A DNA stretch of 64,000 nt from assembly GCF_024323335.1 (NCBI RefSeq), contig NC_066584.1, forward strand, positions 431,545,408 to 431,609,407. Reading direction: 5' to 3'. Both the position numbers and the translations under genes were made by a program. Source of the DNA: Lathyrus oleraceus. Lineage: Eukaryota; Streptophyta; Magnoliopsida; Fabales; Fabaceae. The notes beneath the pieces were generated by a model that had not been told where the DNA came from, searched no databases, and was given only the letters and a program-made list of their open reading frames with translations. Below, piece after piece: positions 22,868 through 33,309 of this stretch. The stretch's first letter is position 1, and each line of letters starts with the position of its first letter.

Positions 22868-23666
22868 ATTTCATCATGCAAAGGCAGTCAGTATTGCCAA
22901 TGGGAAGGTATTGGCTGTAACAATGTCATGGACATGTTGTCTAACTTGACCTCAGGAATCCTTGTTACCCACCATTTTGGTGGCGACGAGGAGAAGTTGA
23001 TCTCCAAATGTCAACTTGTCTTTGCTACAATTGGAACACTTGACTTATTTGGACTTGGAAATCATTTCAGAGGAAGTCCAATTCCTATGTTCCGCGGTTC
23101 TATGGGACGCCTTGAGCACCTCTCTCTCTCTCACGCGCTGGTTTTAGCGGAATGATATTAGTTGGATATCTAAACTTCACTCACTTAAACATATTAACTT
23201 GAGTTATGTTCCCATCAATGACACACACAACTTATTCCAGGTACTCAATTTACTCTCATCCTTATTGCATCTTTCTTTGTCCAATTGCCAACTTGACAAT
23301 TCACTCATTCCTCTTTATGCTTTCCAAAACAGTTAATATGCTTCATGGTCCATTTCTTGAGTATTTTCAAAACATGATTCCGTTGAATCACTCTATCTTT
23401 CTAGAAACAATTTCAATTTTATTCCACTCGGAGAAACTTACCCTTCTTGACCTTTCTAGAAATGAGCTTCATGGTCAAATACCTTTTTATGCTTTCACAA
23501 ACTTATCATCACTTGTGCATCTTGATCTCTCCTCCAACCAATTTGATTCCTCAATGGAAACTCTCAAATCTACATTATGTTTGTCTTTCAAACAATCTTT
23601 TTAATGGGATCATTCATGAAAGTATTGGTCGTATAATGTTGTCTTTGAAAAACTTGTTTCTAGGAA
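22868..23666 (+). pseudogene. LRR receptor-like protein gene, middle fragment (2 of 3)
   Basis: Starts in the LRRNT domain (SSCKGSQYCQWEGIGCNN, the W-x-G-x-x-C signature) and continues through decayed LRRs, e.g. LTLLDLSRNELHGQIPFYAF and SSLVHLDLSSNQFDSSM, in shifting frames with several stops. It ends in LKNLFLG at the 9-bp target duplication of the MULE. The frames and repeats match an extracellular immune or developmental receptor of the RLP class, but the ligand cannot be inferred. Confidence 0.82.
23658..23666. repeat. 9-bp target-site duplication of the MULE, left copy
   Basis: TTCTAGGAA, identical to 28845-28853. Nine bases is the usual duplication length for Mutator-like elements. Confidence 0.92.
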
Positions 23667-23818
23667 GAAAATTTTACCTTGTACCCCTACAGTTAGCCTG
23701 ATACCCCTACAAAATTTAAAAATTCTCACTCTATCCTTAATTGGTTTTAACCAATTTACCATTTCATTTTTACCATTCAGTTGAAAATTTCAGAAATTAC
23801 ACGTTTCACACCCCTCGC

Positions 23819-24074
23819 ACCGGAACTCTTGCAAAAAGACTTCCGGTATGTATTTTTCCCAAACCGGAAGACTTCAAAAATGACTTCCGGAACACACAAA
23901 ACAATGAACCGGAAGACTTCACGAAAGAGTTCCGGTTCAATCAGAAAAAATTTGCAAACCGGAACACTTCTTGAAACAGTTCCAGTAAACAAATTTACAC
24001 ATACCGGAACTCTTTGGAGAAGAGTTCCGGTTTGTGTAATATGTGTTCCGGAACTCTTTCAAGAAGTGTTCCGG
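23819..24074. repeat. Subterminal hairpin array, left (6 hairpins)
   Basis: Palindromic units of type ACCGGAA-(C/G)ACTTT...AAGAGTTCCGGT lie at 23819-23847, 23863-23890, 23907-23937, 23957-23986 (weakest), 24002-24031 and 24048-24074. Each has CCGGAA and TTCCGG arms around a short A/T-rich loop. The array lies in the leader of the transposase gene and mirrors the one at 28418-28676. Confidence 0.88.
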
Positions 24075-24122
24075 TTTGCTTTTTTTTTAATTTTTTTTAA
24101 TCTGTTTTTTTTTTTTGCAGGA

Positions 24123-25953
24123 ATGGAAAATCTTCCCCAAATATGTGTAGATACTACTGATGCGTTTATAACGACGGAAAGATTTGGTACACGAGAAGAG
24201 GTTATCAGATGGATTAAAGAGGTTGGAATCGATAATAAAGTAACTGTTATTATCAGTCGTTCAGATACTGAAACAGGGAAGAGAGGGAGAAGTAACAAAT
24301 TAATATTTGGTTGTGATAAAGGTGGGAAACACAAGATTACTGATAGTGGTACCCAAAGTGCGTCCAAGAAATGTGGATGCCCATTTAAAATCAGGTCGAC
24401 TCCGGCGAAAGATGGATCTGGTTGGAAGATTGATGTAAAATGTGGGTTACATAATCATGGTTTACCTGATAAATTAGAAGGTCATGCGTTTATTGGTAGG
24501 TTGACCACAGATGAGAAGCAACATGTCGCTGATTTGACAAAGAGACATGTATCACCTAGACACATATTGTTTTCCTTGCAAGACCGATATCCTGAGAATG
24601 TCACTCGGATTACAGAAGTATACAAGCATAAGAGTGTGATACAAAAAGAGATAAGAGGTCCTAGGAGTGAGATACAACATCTGTTTAAGCTTATTGAGGA
24701 TGCAGGCTATGTCTATTGGAGTAGAAAAAAGGATGACTCGGAAGTGGTGAGAGAGATATTTTGGGCACATCCTGATTCAGTTAAGTTGTTGAATATTTTT
24801 CCGATTGTGTTAGTTATGGATAGCACCTACAAGACAAACAAATATAGACAACCTTTGATTGAAATTGTTGGCATGACATCGACCGAGTTGACTTTTGCTG
24901 TTGCATTTGCGTATATCGAGTCTGAGCAAACAAAGAATTTTTGTTGGGTATTGGAGAAATTAAAAGAGTTGTTTGTGAAGAAAGACATGTGTCCACAAGT
25001 GATTTTGACAGATAGAGATCTTGCTTTGATGAAAGCAATTGAAATTATGTTTCCCAAGTCGATTAATTTGCTATGTAGATTTCACATTAACAAAAACGTT
25101 GGTGCCAAATGCAAACAACATGTGGTGAATGACCTGCAAAAGATGATAGACACATTATGGATGGAAGTTGTCTGGGCTAGTGATGAGGTTGAGTATGGTC
25201 AACGGTTGCATCAACTTGAGCAAGCATGTGTTGATTATAGTGGATTTATTAATTATGTGAAAGACACATGGTTGACTCCACATAGGCATAGATTTGTTGG
25301 AGCATGGATTAATCAAGTGCTACATTTGGGTAAGACAACGACTAATCGGTACGTCTTATAATTTTGTATGTGATATTATTTCTATGTATTTTTTATGTGT
25401 TATTTTAAATATTTTTAGGGTTGAATCTGCTCATTGGAAGTTAAAGCAGATGTTAGGAAACAGTATAGGTGACATGGTCAAATGTTTGGAAGCCATGAAT
25501 AACAACTTGAGGTTACAATTGGGAAACATCAGAGCTTCTTTTCAAAAGAGTTTTTACGAAGTTGAGCACGTGCACGTAAGTCCCTTTTATGGTTATTTGC
25601 GTGGTTCCGTATCTCGAGCTGCTTTGAGACGTATTGCTGAAGAGTTATTGAGAGTTGATTATGTTGGAACTAACAGGCAAATATGTGGTTGTACTCTTAG
25701 AACATCTTATGGGTTACCTTGTGCTTGTGAGTTAGGAAGATACACACTAGGTGGTATACCGATACCCATTGATGTTGTTCATGTTCATTGGAGGAAACTA
25801 ACTATGGAAGTTGAGTTAGAGGTAGGTGAAGATGATGGATCAGAGGTGGATATGACTTCTGCAATGGATGAATTGTGGAGACGATTTAGGTCATTAGATG
25901 TTATTGGGAAAATTATCAAAGAAGCAACCACAATTCATTCTTCAATTTCCTAA
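24123..25953 (+). CDS. MURA-type transposase of the MULE (two exons)
   Basis: Spliced 24123-25348 and 25419-25953 (GT...AG intron of 70 bp, AATCG|GTACGT to TTTTTAG|GGTTG), giving 586 residues. The N-terminal part has a FAR1/WRKY-GCM1-like zinc region (CGCPFKI...HNHGL). The MULE transposase core has VLVMDSTYKTNKY (first catalytic Asp), VILTDRDLAL (second Asp) and CRFHINKNVGAKCK. A SWIM-like zinc finger CGCTLRTSYGLPCACEL is near the C-terminus. A start at 24123 is preferred because it follows a splice-acceptor-like TTTTTTTGCAG; a frame open further upstream only reads through the hairpins. The stop at 25951 is probably premature, as homology continues in the next frame (OTU region). Confidence 0.87.
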
Positions 25954-26609
25954 TCATATTAGGTCATACATTAAAGATGTAGTTAATGTTGAATCAGATG
26001 GTAATTGTGGATTTAGAGTCATTGCATCATTGCATGGATATGGTGAGGATGGTTGGCCGATGGTTGGTTGAGAGTTGGGGTTGGAAATAATAGACAAGGA
26101 TATGTCAACTTTGTATGACAAGTTATTTTCTAATCGGTTGTCAAAAGTGAGAGAATCTTTGATGATAGAATCCTTTGGTTCACAGCCACCTGAAAAATGG
26201 TTGAGTCTACTAGATATGGGTTACTTGATAGCGAATCGCTATAATGTTGTACTTGTCTGTTTAGGCAATCCGTGCATGACTTTCTTTCCGATGACAAGTT
26301 CACATTCACCAAATGTCTTTATTTATTGCATTGGTTTTGTTAACCACAATCATTGGGTTCAGGTACGTATTATGTTATATGCCTAAATATTTTAATTATT
26401 TCACTACATTATTTCAGTTAATATTTTATGTTATATAACTTAATATTTTAATTATTTTACTTTATCAGGTTAACATGAAATAGGGGTTTCCATTGCCACC
26501 GGTCACATTAGATTGGAGGAAGTTTCGTTCTCATACAGCAACTACTTGGATGTTAGGATTTGTAGGACGTATGCAACATTGGCAATTACTTACACCTGTA
26601 TTAGCATGA
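25943..26609 (+). pseudogene. OTU-type cysteine protease-like extension of the MULE transposase, decayed
   Basis: Follows the transposase after a +1 shift. SDGNCGFRVIASLHGYGEDG carries the Asp-Gly-Asn-Cys active-site motif of OTU deubiquitinases, and FVNHNHWVQV carries the likely catalytic His region. An in-frame TGA follows WPMVG. A second intron (26363-26468, CAG|GTACGT to ATCAG|GTTAAC) precedes PLPPVTLDWRKFRSHTATTW, with a TAG just after the junction. I infer that the ancestral product joined transposase and OTU domains. Confidence 0.72.
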
Positions 26610-26693
26610 ATATGTACTCAACATAAATATGTAATCAAAACATGAATTTTATATTATGTCTATTATATTCAGTTCTAAAACTTAATACATAAA

Positions 26694-28374
26694 TCAATGT
26701 GAACGAGAAATATGCAAAGCTTCAAATAAATCAGCAAATTGTGGATCTTCCTCTTCGGCATTAACTTGTCTCAGATAACGATGAATCAATGTAGATACAC
26801 AAGCCCAATCAGGATCAGATGGTCCGGCGTCATATACAGGAACTGGTACCTCTCTTGGATCGTCACGATGGGGAGGGACCAACCGTGGATGCGAAACACA
26901 ATAATACCACTCCAGATAACCATCTTCTACATCAGATGGAGTGGTGGCCAGGCTAGATGGACCGATCACAGCGATAACACTCTGATGGTAACTAATCCAA
27001 TCAACATCAATATCTGTCGCCATCATACAATCAAGAGGTGAGGATGGAACATACTGCCTATACCCGAACTGACGTAAACATCTGTCAGGCAAGTATGGAA
27101 CAACTGTTTCACCCCACTTCAAACAGCCCCTGTAAAGACATATCTCATCAAATAGACTTCATGCTCTATGATCCTCAAATGGACGCCATATCACGTCGGC
27201 AGGTGTCAGCTCGTCCAAAATAGGTCGTAAATCATCAACCTTCAGGACTCCTTGCCTATACGACCATCTCATCGCTCGGGGAAGACCACAGTTATCAGTA
27301 GGTTTCCAATTCTCCCCTCTTTTTCCAACAGATGGAAAGTATTCGTGAATCCAGCACTGTTACAAAATACACATAATAAATAAAATAAATTAATTTAACA
27401 TATTTTATAAAATGAATTCAACACTTAATAAACAAAATTAAATTATATATATGTAGGAGAGTAGGATATCCACCGAGCTGTTTGCAACTTTACATGGAAG
27501 CATCTCCAAGATATCTGTATAGGGTAACTAGTGCAGCTGCTCCTCAACTATATCCTGAACATTTATCCAAGTCCGTAAACAGGAGGAGGTATCGTGCCTC
27601 TACAAGTGTAAAGGTCTTATCGGCAAATATGATGGAACCCACCAACATCAATAGATATGCTCTGGTCGCATATGCCCAGCTGGAAGCAGCTCTATGTTGT
27701 ACGAATAAATCGTATAACCACTCCAACTTGTAATACGAACCCCTGCAGCTACGAACATGTGACTGTGCCTCACCCTGTGACACTCCTAGGTAGTCAACAG
27801 CAAGTTCAACAGCTACCTCTTCCGTCACATCCTGAGGACTCCAGAAGATACCCCTGATGGGCAAGTGAAGCAGACATGAGACATCATCCAAAGTAATGCT
27901 CATTTCACCAAACGGCATTGAAATGAAGATGTCTCTAGATGCCATCTTTCCACAAATGCAGAGACAAGATTTGTGTCTATCTTGTTCAGGCTGGTTCTCT
28001 GAAGTGAAGATAAACCAGATCTAGATACCCAACTCTCCATCTGTGGTGGAAGAGCCAATGGAACCCTAGAAGTCAACTTCAGTCCATGTCCAGCAACCTT
28101 CAACTCTTTCTTTGGACCTCTTTCCTAAAAACAATTAAAACACATATTAGAAAACACAATATAAAATATTCAACTATTATTCATTTTCAAATATATCCCG
28201 TTTACTTACCTCACTGAACCATAAATGTCGAGCAACATGATGCTCGTACTTCACCAGAAGAGACGTATCGTACGACCCTCTTGGATATCCAACCGGCTCA
28301 GCTGCAAATGAAGATGCGCTCCGGTCTAACGTGCGGACTGGAATCCTACCATCTGCACCTCGTCTTCGAACCAC
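26694..28374 (-). pseudogene. Plant mobile domain (PMD, MAIN-like) gene carried by the MULE, inactivated
   Basis: Exon 1 (28374-28210, MVRRRGADGRIPVRTLD) ends at a good donor (GAG|GTAAGT). Exon 2 starts at 28124 after TTTTTAG and holds RSGLSSLQRTSLNKIDTNLV, MPFGEMSITLDDVSCLLHLP and YLLMLVGSIIFADKTF, the PMD core. The last exon from about 27360 begins CWIHEYFPSVGKRGENW and ends EALHISRSH at 26694. Breaks: a 1-2 base frameshift near 27925, in-frame stops near 27530 and 27488, a damaged donor at the end of exon 2, and a TGA near 27165. PMD proteins of host origin (MAIN, MAIL1) act in silencing and genome stability; transposon-borne versions are known. Confidence 0.8.
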
Positions 28375-28417
28375 TGCAAAAAAAAAGTTAAAAATTAAAA
28401 ATTAAAAAAAAAATCAT

Positions 28418-28676
28418 ACCGGAACACTTCAAAAAAGAGTTCCGGTGAATAAAAAAATAGGATGACTACCGGAACACTTTTTAAAAGAGTTCCGGTTTAG
28501 ATCATCCAAACCGGAAGTCTTTAAGAAAGACTTCCGGTATACATCAAACCAAACCGGAAGACTTTCTAAAAGACTTCCGGTTCAGTGCCCCCTAAAGGCA
28601 ACAAACCGGAACTCTTTAGACATGTGTTCCGGTATACATTACATGAACCGAAAGACTTACTCTGAGTGTTCCGATT
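28418..28676. repeat. Subterminal hairpin array, right (6 hairpins)
   Basis: Units at 28418-28446, 28468-28496, 28510-28538 (perfect 13-bp stem with a 3-base loop), 28552-28582, 28605-28633 and 28646-28676 (degenerate). Same CCGGAA/TTCCGG arms as on the left. The array lies just upstream of the antisense PMD gene and at nearly the same distance from the element end (168-426 bp) as the left array (152-408 bp). Confidence 0.88.
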
Positions 28677-28844
28677 TACAATGCCAAAAAATAAAAAAAT
28701 TTGTTTTTTGAAAATCTTCAGACGAAAATGGTAAAAAAAATTAGAAATGAAAAATATACCCTATTTATATGAGGGTATTTTGGTCACAAAAAAATTAAAT
28801 GTAGATGTGTGGGTACGATTGTAGGGTTATGGGGTAAAGTTTTC

Positions 28845-28853
28845 TTCTAGGAA
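28845..28853. repeat. 9-bp target-site duplication of the MULE, right copy
   Basis: TTCTAGGAA, equal to 23658-23666. Confidence 0.92.
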
Positions 28854-29548
28854 ATAATAACTTAATTGGTTCAATCCCAATCTCTTTGTGCCAAAGTAAA
28901 ATTTACAACCCTTGGCCTTTCAAAGAACAATTTATCTGGTGAAATTCCAAATTGTTGTCTGAAATAAAGTTGTCATCTAACAAACTAACAGGAGCATTCC
29001 CAAGCTCATTCGGGAATCTTTCCTCATTGCTTTGGTTGCATTTGAACAATAATAGTCTTCGAGGAGAGTTTCCAACATCTTTTAGAAATTTGAAGCAATT
29101 GTTGATTTTGTATCTTGGTGAGAATCAACTCTCTGGGAGTATACCATCATCCTGGACAGTAAACACCTTCACTTCATTGCAAGTTCTTAGATTGCGACAA
29201 AACATGTTGAGTGGTTGTATTCCTTCACAATTATGCCAACTCAAATCACTAAAAAATTTGGACCTTTCCAGAAACAATTTACAAGGCGACCTCGATGCAT
29301 AGGCCACCTTGAAGGAATGATATTGGCACAACCAATTTCCATTCAGTCAAATGAGCTTATTCGAGCTTATTCCACATGTAGATTATATAGCTGGTCGTTC
29401 GGGTTATCAATGGTCTGATCAAGGTGCAAAAGAAGGCATGAAAGGACTGGATCTTGACTATACCAAAATCTTAAAATTTGTTGTCAACATGGACTTTGTC
29501 ACAAAACAAATTGGTTGGATTTATTCCTGTAGAATTGTAGGGGGATAA
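28854..29548 (+). pseudogene. LRR receptor-like protein gene, 3' fragment (3 of 3)
   Basis: Resumes with NNLIGSIPISLCQS and, after a shift, an open run at 28952-29302 with LRRs: LSSNKLTGAFPSSFGNLSSL, LHLNNNSLRGEFPTSF, LYLGENQLSGSIPSSW and LDLSRNNLQGDL. A decayed tail follows (DYTKILKFVVNMD), the juxtaposed LRR-island sequence typical of RLP C-termini. The membrane segment and true end are not visible, and stops are frequent after 29302. Confidence 0.8.
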
Positions 29549-29849
29549 TAACATAACATTAAGTTTGTATTGACAAGGAAAGCATTTGATCTAAGTAAAT
29601 ATTTCTCAAAATAATTGTGTTCTGGAACCGTGTTTGATTTGTATTGATAGGGTAGGAAAGATAGAATAAAAGATATTTCAAATGGCACGCAACATGTTAT
29701 CAACACATCAAACATTTGTCCTATTGAGTTTCTCCATGCTGGCTGGCCAGAAATAAAACAAGACATCCACAACCACACACGTCGTACATTGTATTCTCAA
29801 GCCTTCATTCTCCTCTTCCTTGTTTTCACACACTTCTTCCCTTCTCACA
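29549..29849. other. Promoter and 5' UTR region of the HMA-domain gene
   Basis: No coding sequence. The last ~60 bp before the ATG are C/T-rich (CTCCTCTTCCTTG), as often seen in plant leaders. No clear TATA box was assigned. Confidence 0.4.
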
Positions 29850-30443
29850 ATGGCTCAGGTACTTACCTTCTCATTTGGGTTTCTGCATAATAATTTTCTC
29901 ATTATTAATAATTAAAGTGACAACATAAACTGTTTGGTTATAGTTATATGAATAATTTGATTTAGAATTGTGTTTGTTTACCCCCCTTTTTCTGTCTGTT
30001 TACATGCGCTATCCCTGAATGGATCCATAGCAGAAGGTGGTTTTAAAGGTTCTTACTATGACAGATGACAAAACAAAGAAGAAATCAATAGAAGCAGTTG
30101 CAGATATCTATGGTGGGTGTTAAGTTTTAATTTTATTTCCATTTACCAAAGTAAATGTTTAGCAGAAAGTCAGTTTTCTCTGCAATGTATACACACTAAT
30201 GGAAGGATGCGTTTTGTAACTGTTGGTACTTTAATAACAGGAGTTGATTCAATCGAGACAGATGTTAATGAACAGAAGTTAACAGTGATTGGTGAAATGG
30301 ATACAGTGGCAGTAGTGAAGAAGCTGAAGAAAGTGGGGAAGGTAGATATAGTATCAGTTGGACCTGCCATAGAAGAGAAGAAAGAAGAGAAGAAAGAAGA
30401 AAAGGAAGAGAAAAAAGAAGAGAAACCAGAGGAGAAAAAATGA
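29850..30443 (+). CDS. Heavy-metal-associated (HMA) domain protein, HIPP-like, three exons
   Basis: Exons 29850-29858, 30034-30112 and 30241-30443 join to a 96-residue protein. All junctions are GT...AG and keep frame (MAQ|KVVLKV; ADIYG|VDSI). Residues 3-70 form an HMA fold ([58 protein letters not shown]). The usual metal-binding CxxC is missing; TMTDDKT stands in that loop. The tail is about 25 residues of Lys and Glu and lacks a C-terminal CaaX box, so no isoprenylation is expected. Many plant HMA proteins of this small class lack CxxC. Metal binding is therefore doubtful, and the partner is unknown. The frame is intact and looks like a real host gene. Confidence 0.88.
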
Positions 30444-33309
30444 AGACAATACACATCATTGGATTTTCAAATTCTCTCTCTTTACATTCCTGAAGGAGCT
30501 AATGACTTCTGAATGAGATAATATATCTATGCATTTGATTCATGCTTGTAAAGAATGATATGATATAACTACATGCAAAGAATGATATGATATACCTACA
30601 TGCAAAGAATGATATATTTGTGGAATGAGATTATGAGAAAGACAGCAAAAGCCAAGAGAAACATAAGACCAAAACAAAAAATAAAAGCGGAAAAAAGAAG
30701 ATTAGGAGGTTTTTATATGAAATAATAAAGGGACCTTTCTCTATGACTAAATTTTAAATTAGCCATCATTGGTAATTGTGTTTTCAAAGATATAACCATC
30801 GCGAATCACCTATATGTCTTCATGATGCTGAAACTTAATCAACAACTAACTTAGGCATGCATGACAATTCCATGGAAAAGTGTTGGGATTACCCTGAAAG
30901 CAAAGCAATGTGCAATGGCTTCAGCTCCCTTTTCAACAAAAGCATACTTAGACATCCGATTGAATTGATTATTTCAGTGTTTGAACGAAATTTTCTTCTG
31001 TGTGTGATCGGCCTCGGATCTTTCCAATCTTGATACACGGGATACCTCATGGATCTAATGGAATTCTTAATAGGAACACAGTAACTTGAACTGATGTGAT
31101 GAATATGAATCTGAAGAATGGTGGTACTGAAGTGGAATGATTCTGTCATGAAAACAGTACCAATTAAATACATCCAATAAAAAAAGATTCAAGCTTTGAT
31201 ACTGTTGAACTTGCGAATTATTGTGTAAATAAAATCACAACTCACACAAGCATTGTTCTAGACCACAATGCAATTTTAAGGAGAAATTCTAGCTAACTAG
31301 GCTTTATATTTAAAGTAGATACTCAAAGGTTGTGTTTTTCATTATTCTTGTTTCCATGCAGTCCATATGTATAGGGAAAAAATCTTAGTTTATGAATATT
31401 TTATTAATTCAAAGTACATAAAATATAATTCCATCACTTCAAAGTATGTTTCTTGGATGATAAAACCAAATAAACGCGATAAATTGGAAGAACAAAAACC
31501 TCAACAAGATTAGCTGACAGACCAAAGTAAATTACAAGCAGATCACCAGATATTCAGTCCTCAAAACATGGATGATGAACACAACTTACCTTAAGGACTC
31601 GGAACTGTGAGAACCATAAGCAGAAATCTTAAGTACCTCCACCAGTATAAGGCTGCACTTTCTTGTAAATAACAGAACTGGACTGGTGAACTGTTAATTG
31701 AAATAATGAAGACAATTTTAGTGCAGATTTAAAAGCAAATATAATAGTAGTTGTTAAAAAGAAGAGTCTTGTGGGTGTTAATTGAAAGAAAAAAATACCG
31801 AAGATTTGGCAGCTTTAATCATCTTTAGATTGGGCAGATCCTATTATAAATTGTTTATAAACATAATGAATAAAACATGACTGTTCAATTTGGACTTAGC
31901 ATAGCATCCTAACTATTTGGACTTTGTGATCCCACTACGCAAAAAATGGAACGCAGAGGCATCGATCTGGGGGAAGGACTCCCAACTAGTCTGGCACCCT
32001 AGGCTCTAACAATCATCTACAGCATACCAAGAATATATCAAAAATCGAAAAAATAAATACAAAAATAGACAAGCCTGTCCTATAGTGGAAAAATCCTATC
32101 AAATAAAATTAGGAACTAAATCTCACCAATCAAAGTCGGGAACAGAAGAAGCCTATCTTGCGTGAGCACAGCAAATATAGAGCCAATAAATAAACCATAA
32201 CAATAAACTTTTTTAGTACAAAGGATATGTTTTTCAATCTTCATGTGGAATATCGAAGCAGACTATGGCTGTCTTAGAAGCCACAAAGAAAAGCAACCAA
32301 CTTGGACATGGTTTTGATAGGCAGCATAATAATTACGCACATTTGTCTCGGCAATATTTTTTGCTGTTTGCTCCAGACTCTTGGAAATGTGCCAATAAAC
32401 TACTAGACTTAGTCTTACAACTCAAAAGTTAAAAGAACATTTTTAATTATAGATCTAATCTTAAAATAATGAATGATTGACATAAACTTCAGCTGATACT
32501 AAACAGTAAGGAATAACATACAAATGAAAACGATACCACTTCAAATATCAACAGACAAGAGGGATGAGCACGATAACTAAAATATGTAATGGATAATGCA
32601 ATAGTAGTAAGAAATTGGAAATAAAAGATAATGTTTGAAAAAGATTATAACCAAACAGACACATTAAATACTATACAAAGAACGATTTTCCATCAACAGA
32701 ATGCTGTTGACTTTACAGGTGCTAAAAATAATTTTTCTAACATAAAAGAAGACAGCTTTCAAATCTAATAATACATTATAATTAGGGAAAAAAAGGAAGG
32801 CTCGCGTATCATTTCCAGAAGCTAACAGCAACTAGTGCACCAAATAATGGATAGACTGTCAAGTATACGGATTATGAATCCTTTATCTACTTCCAAGTTA
32901 TAAAGAATGGAGTTACATTACTAGAGTTAATGCAAATTACTTGGCCCATAAACAAAATATGTGTTGCCAAAGGTACAAAAAAGTTTACTTTATATGAGTA
33001 AAGTAAAGATGATTTCAGCACCCCCAAGAATAAGCTCTTTGCAACATGCAGGCACATATGAATTAAAAGAATCACAACTAAAATAATGAACAACAAATGT
33101 TGATCATATGTTATACAAAAATGGGCCATACAGGTTTACATTTTAGCTACTCGGTGTAGAAAGAATTATATATATTAGGGGATGGGAGGCGACATACTTT
33201 TTTTCTCTGGCATCTAACCAGCTGAAACGCAGCAGGTAGTTGGCCTAAGTTAATCAAAGAGTCGATGCCCCAAGAGTTAAAATGTGTGATTTGAAAGTCT
33301 AATTTACGA
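30444..33309. other. Intergenic region, no clear gene
   Basis: AT-rich. A 29-bp unit (AAGAATGATATGATATA plus CTACATGC) is repeated about 2.6 times at 30552-30612, in the 3' UTR area of the HMA gene. On the - strand a possible spliced exon lies at 31588-31691 (acceptor CAATTAACAG, donor AAG|GTAAGT), which may belong to a spliced 3' UTR of the PPR gene or an unknown transcript. I see no other coding signal. Confidence 0.5.

Larger units (their letters stand above)
23667..28844 (+). mobile_element. Mutator-like DNA transposon (MULE), 5178 bp, with MURA, OTU and antisense PMD sequences
   Basis: Flanked by a perfect 9-bp duplication. Terminal inverted repeats are short: the first 27 bases from each end agree at 21 positions (GAAAATTTTACC against GAAAACTTTACC at the tips). 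A transposase gene runs inward from the left end and a PMD-type gene runs inward from the right. An array of six ~30-bp hairpins lies 150-430 bp from each end. Precise removal of the element and one TSD copy rejoins the LRR coding frame at FLG/NNNLIGS. Both genes contain defects, so this copy is probably not autonomous now. Confidence 0.9.

Noticed and set aside
23781..24122. N-terminal extension of the MULE transposase reading through the hairpins
   Set aside because: It encodes repeated RKTS/FRF-type peptides from the hairpin array and is separated from the real start by an intron-like T-rich acceptor.
30170..30454. Ser/Phe-rich frames opposite the HMA gene
   Set aside because: Antisense image of the Lys/Glu-rich tail.
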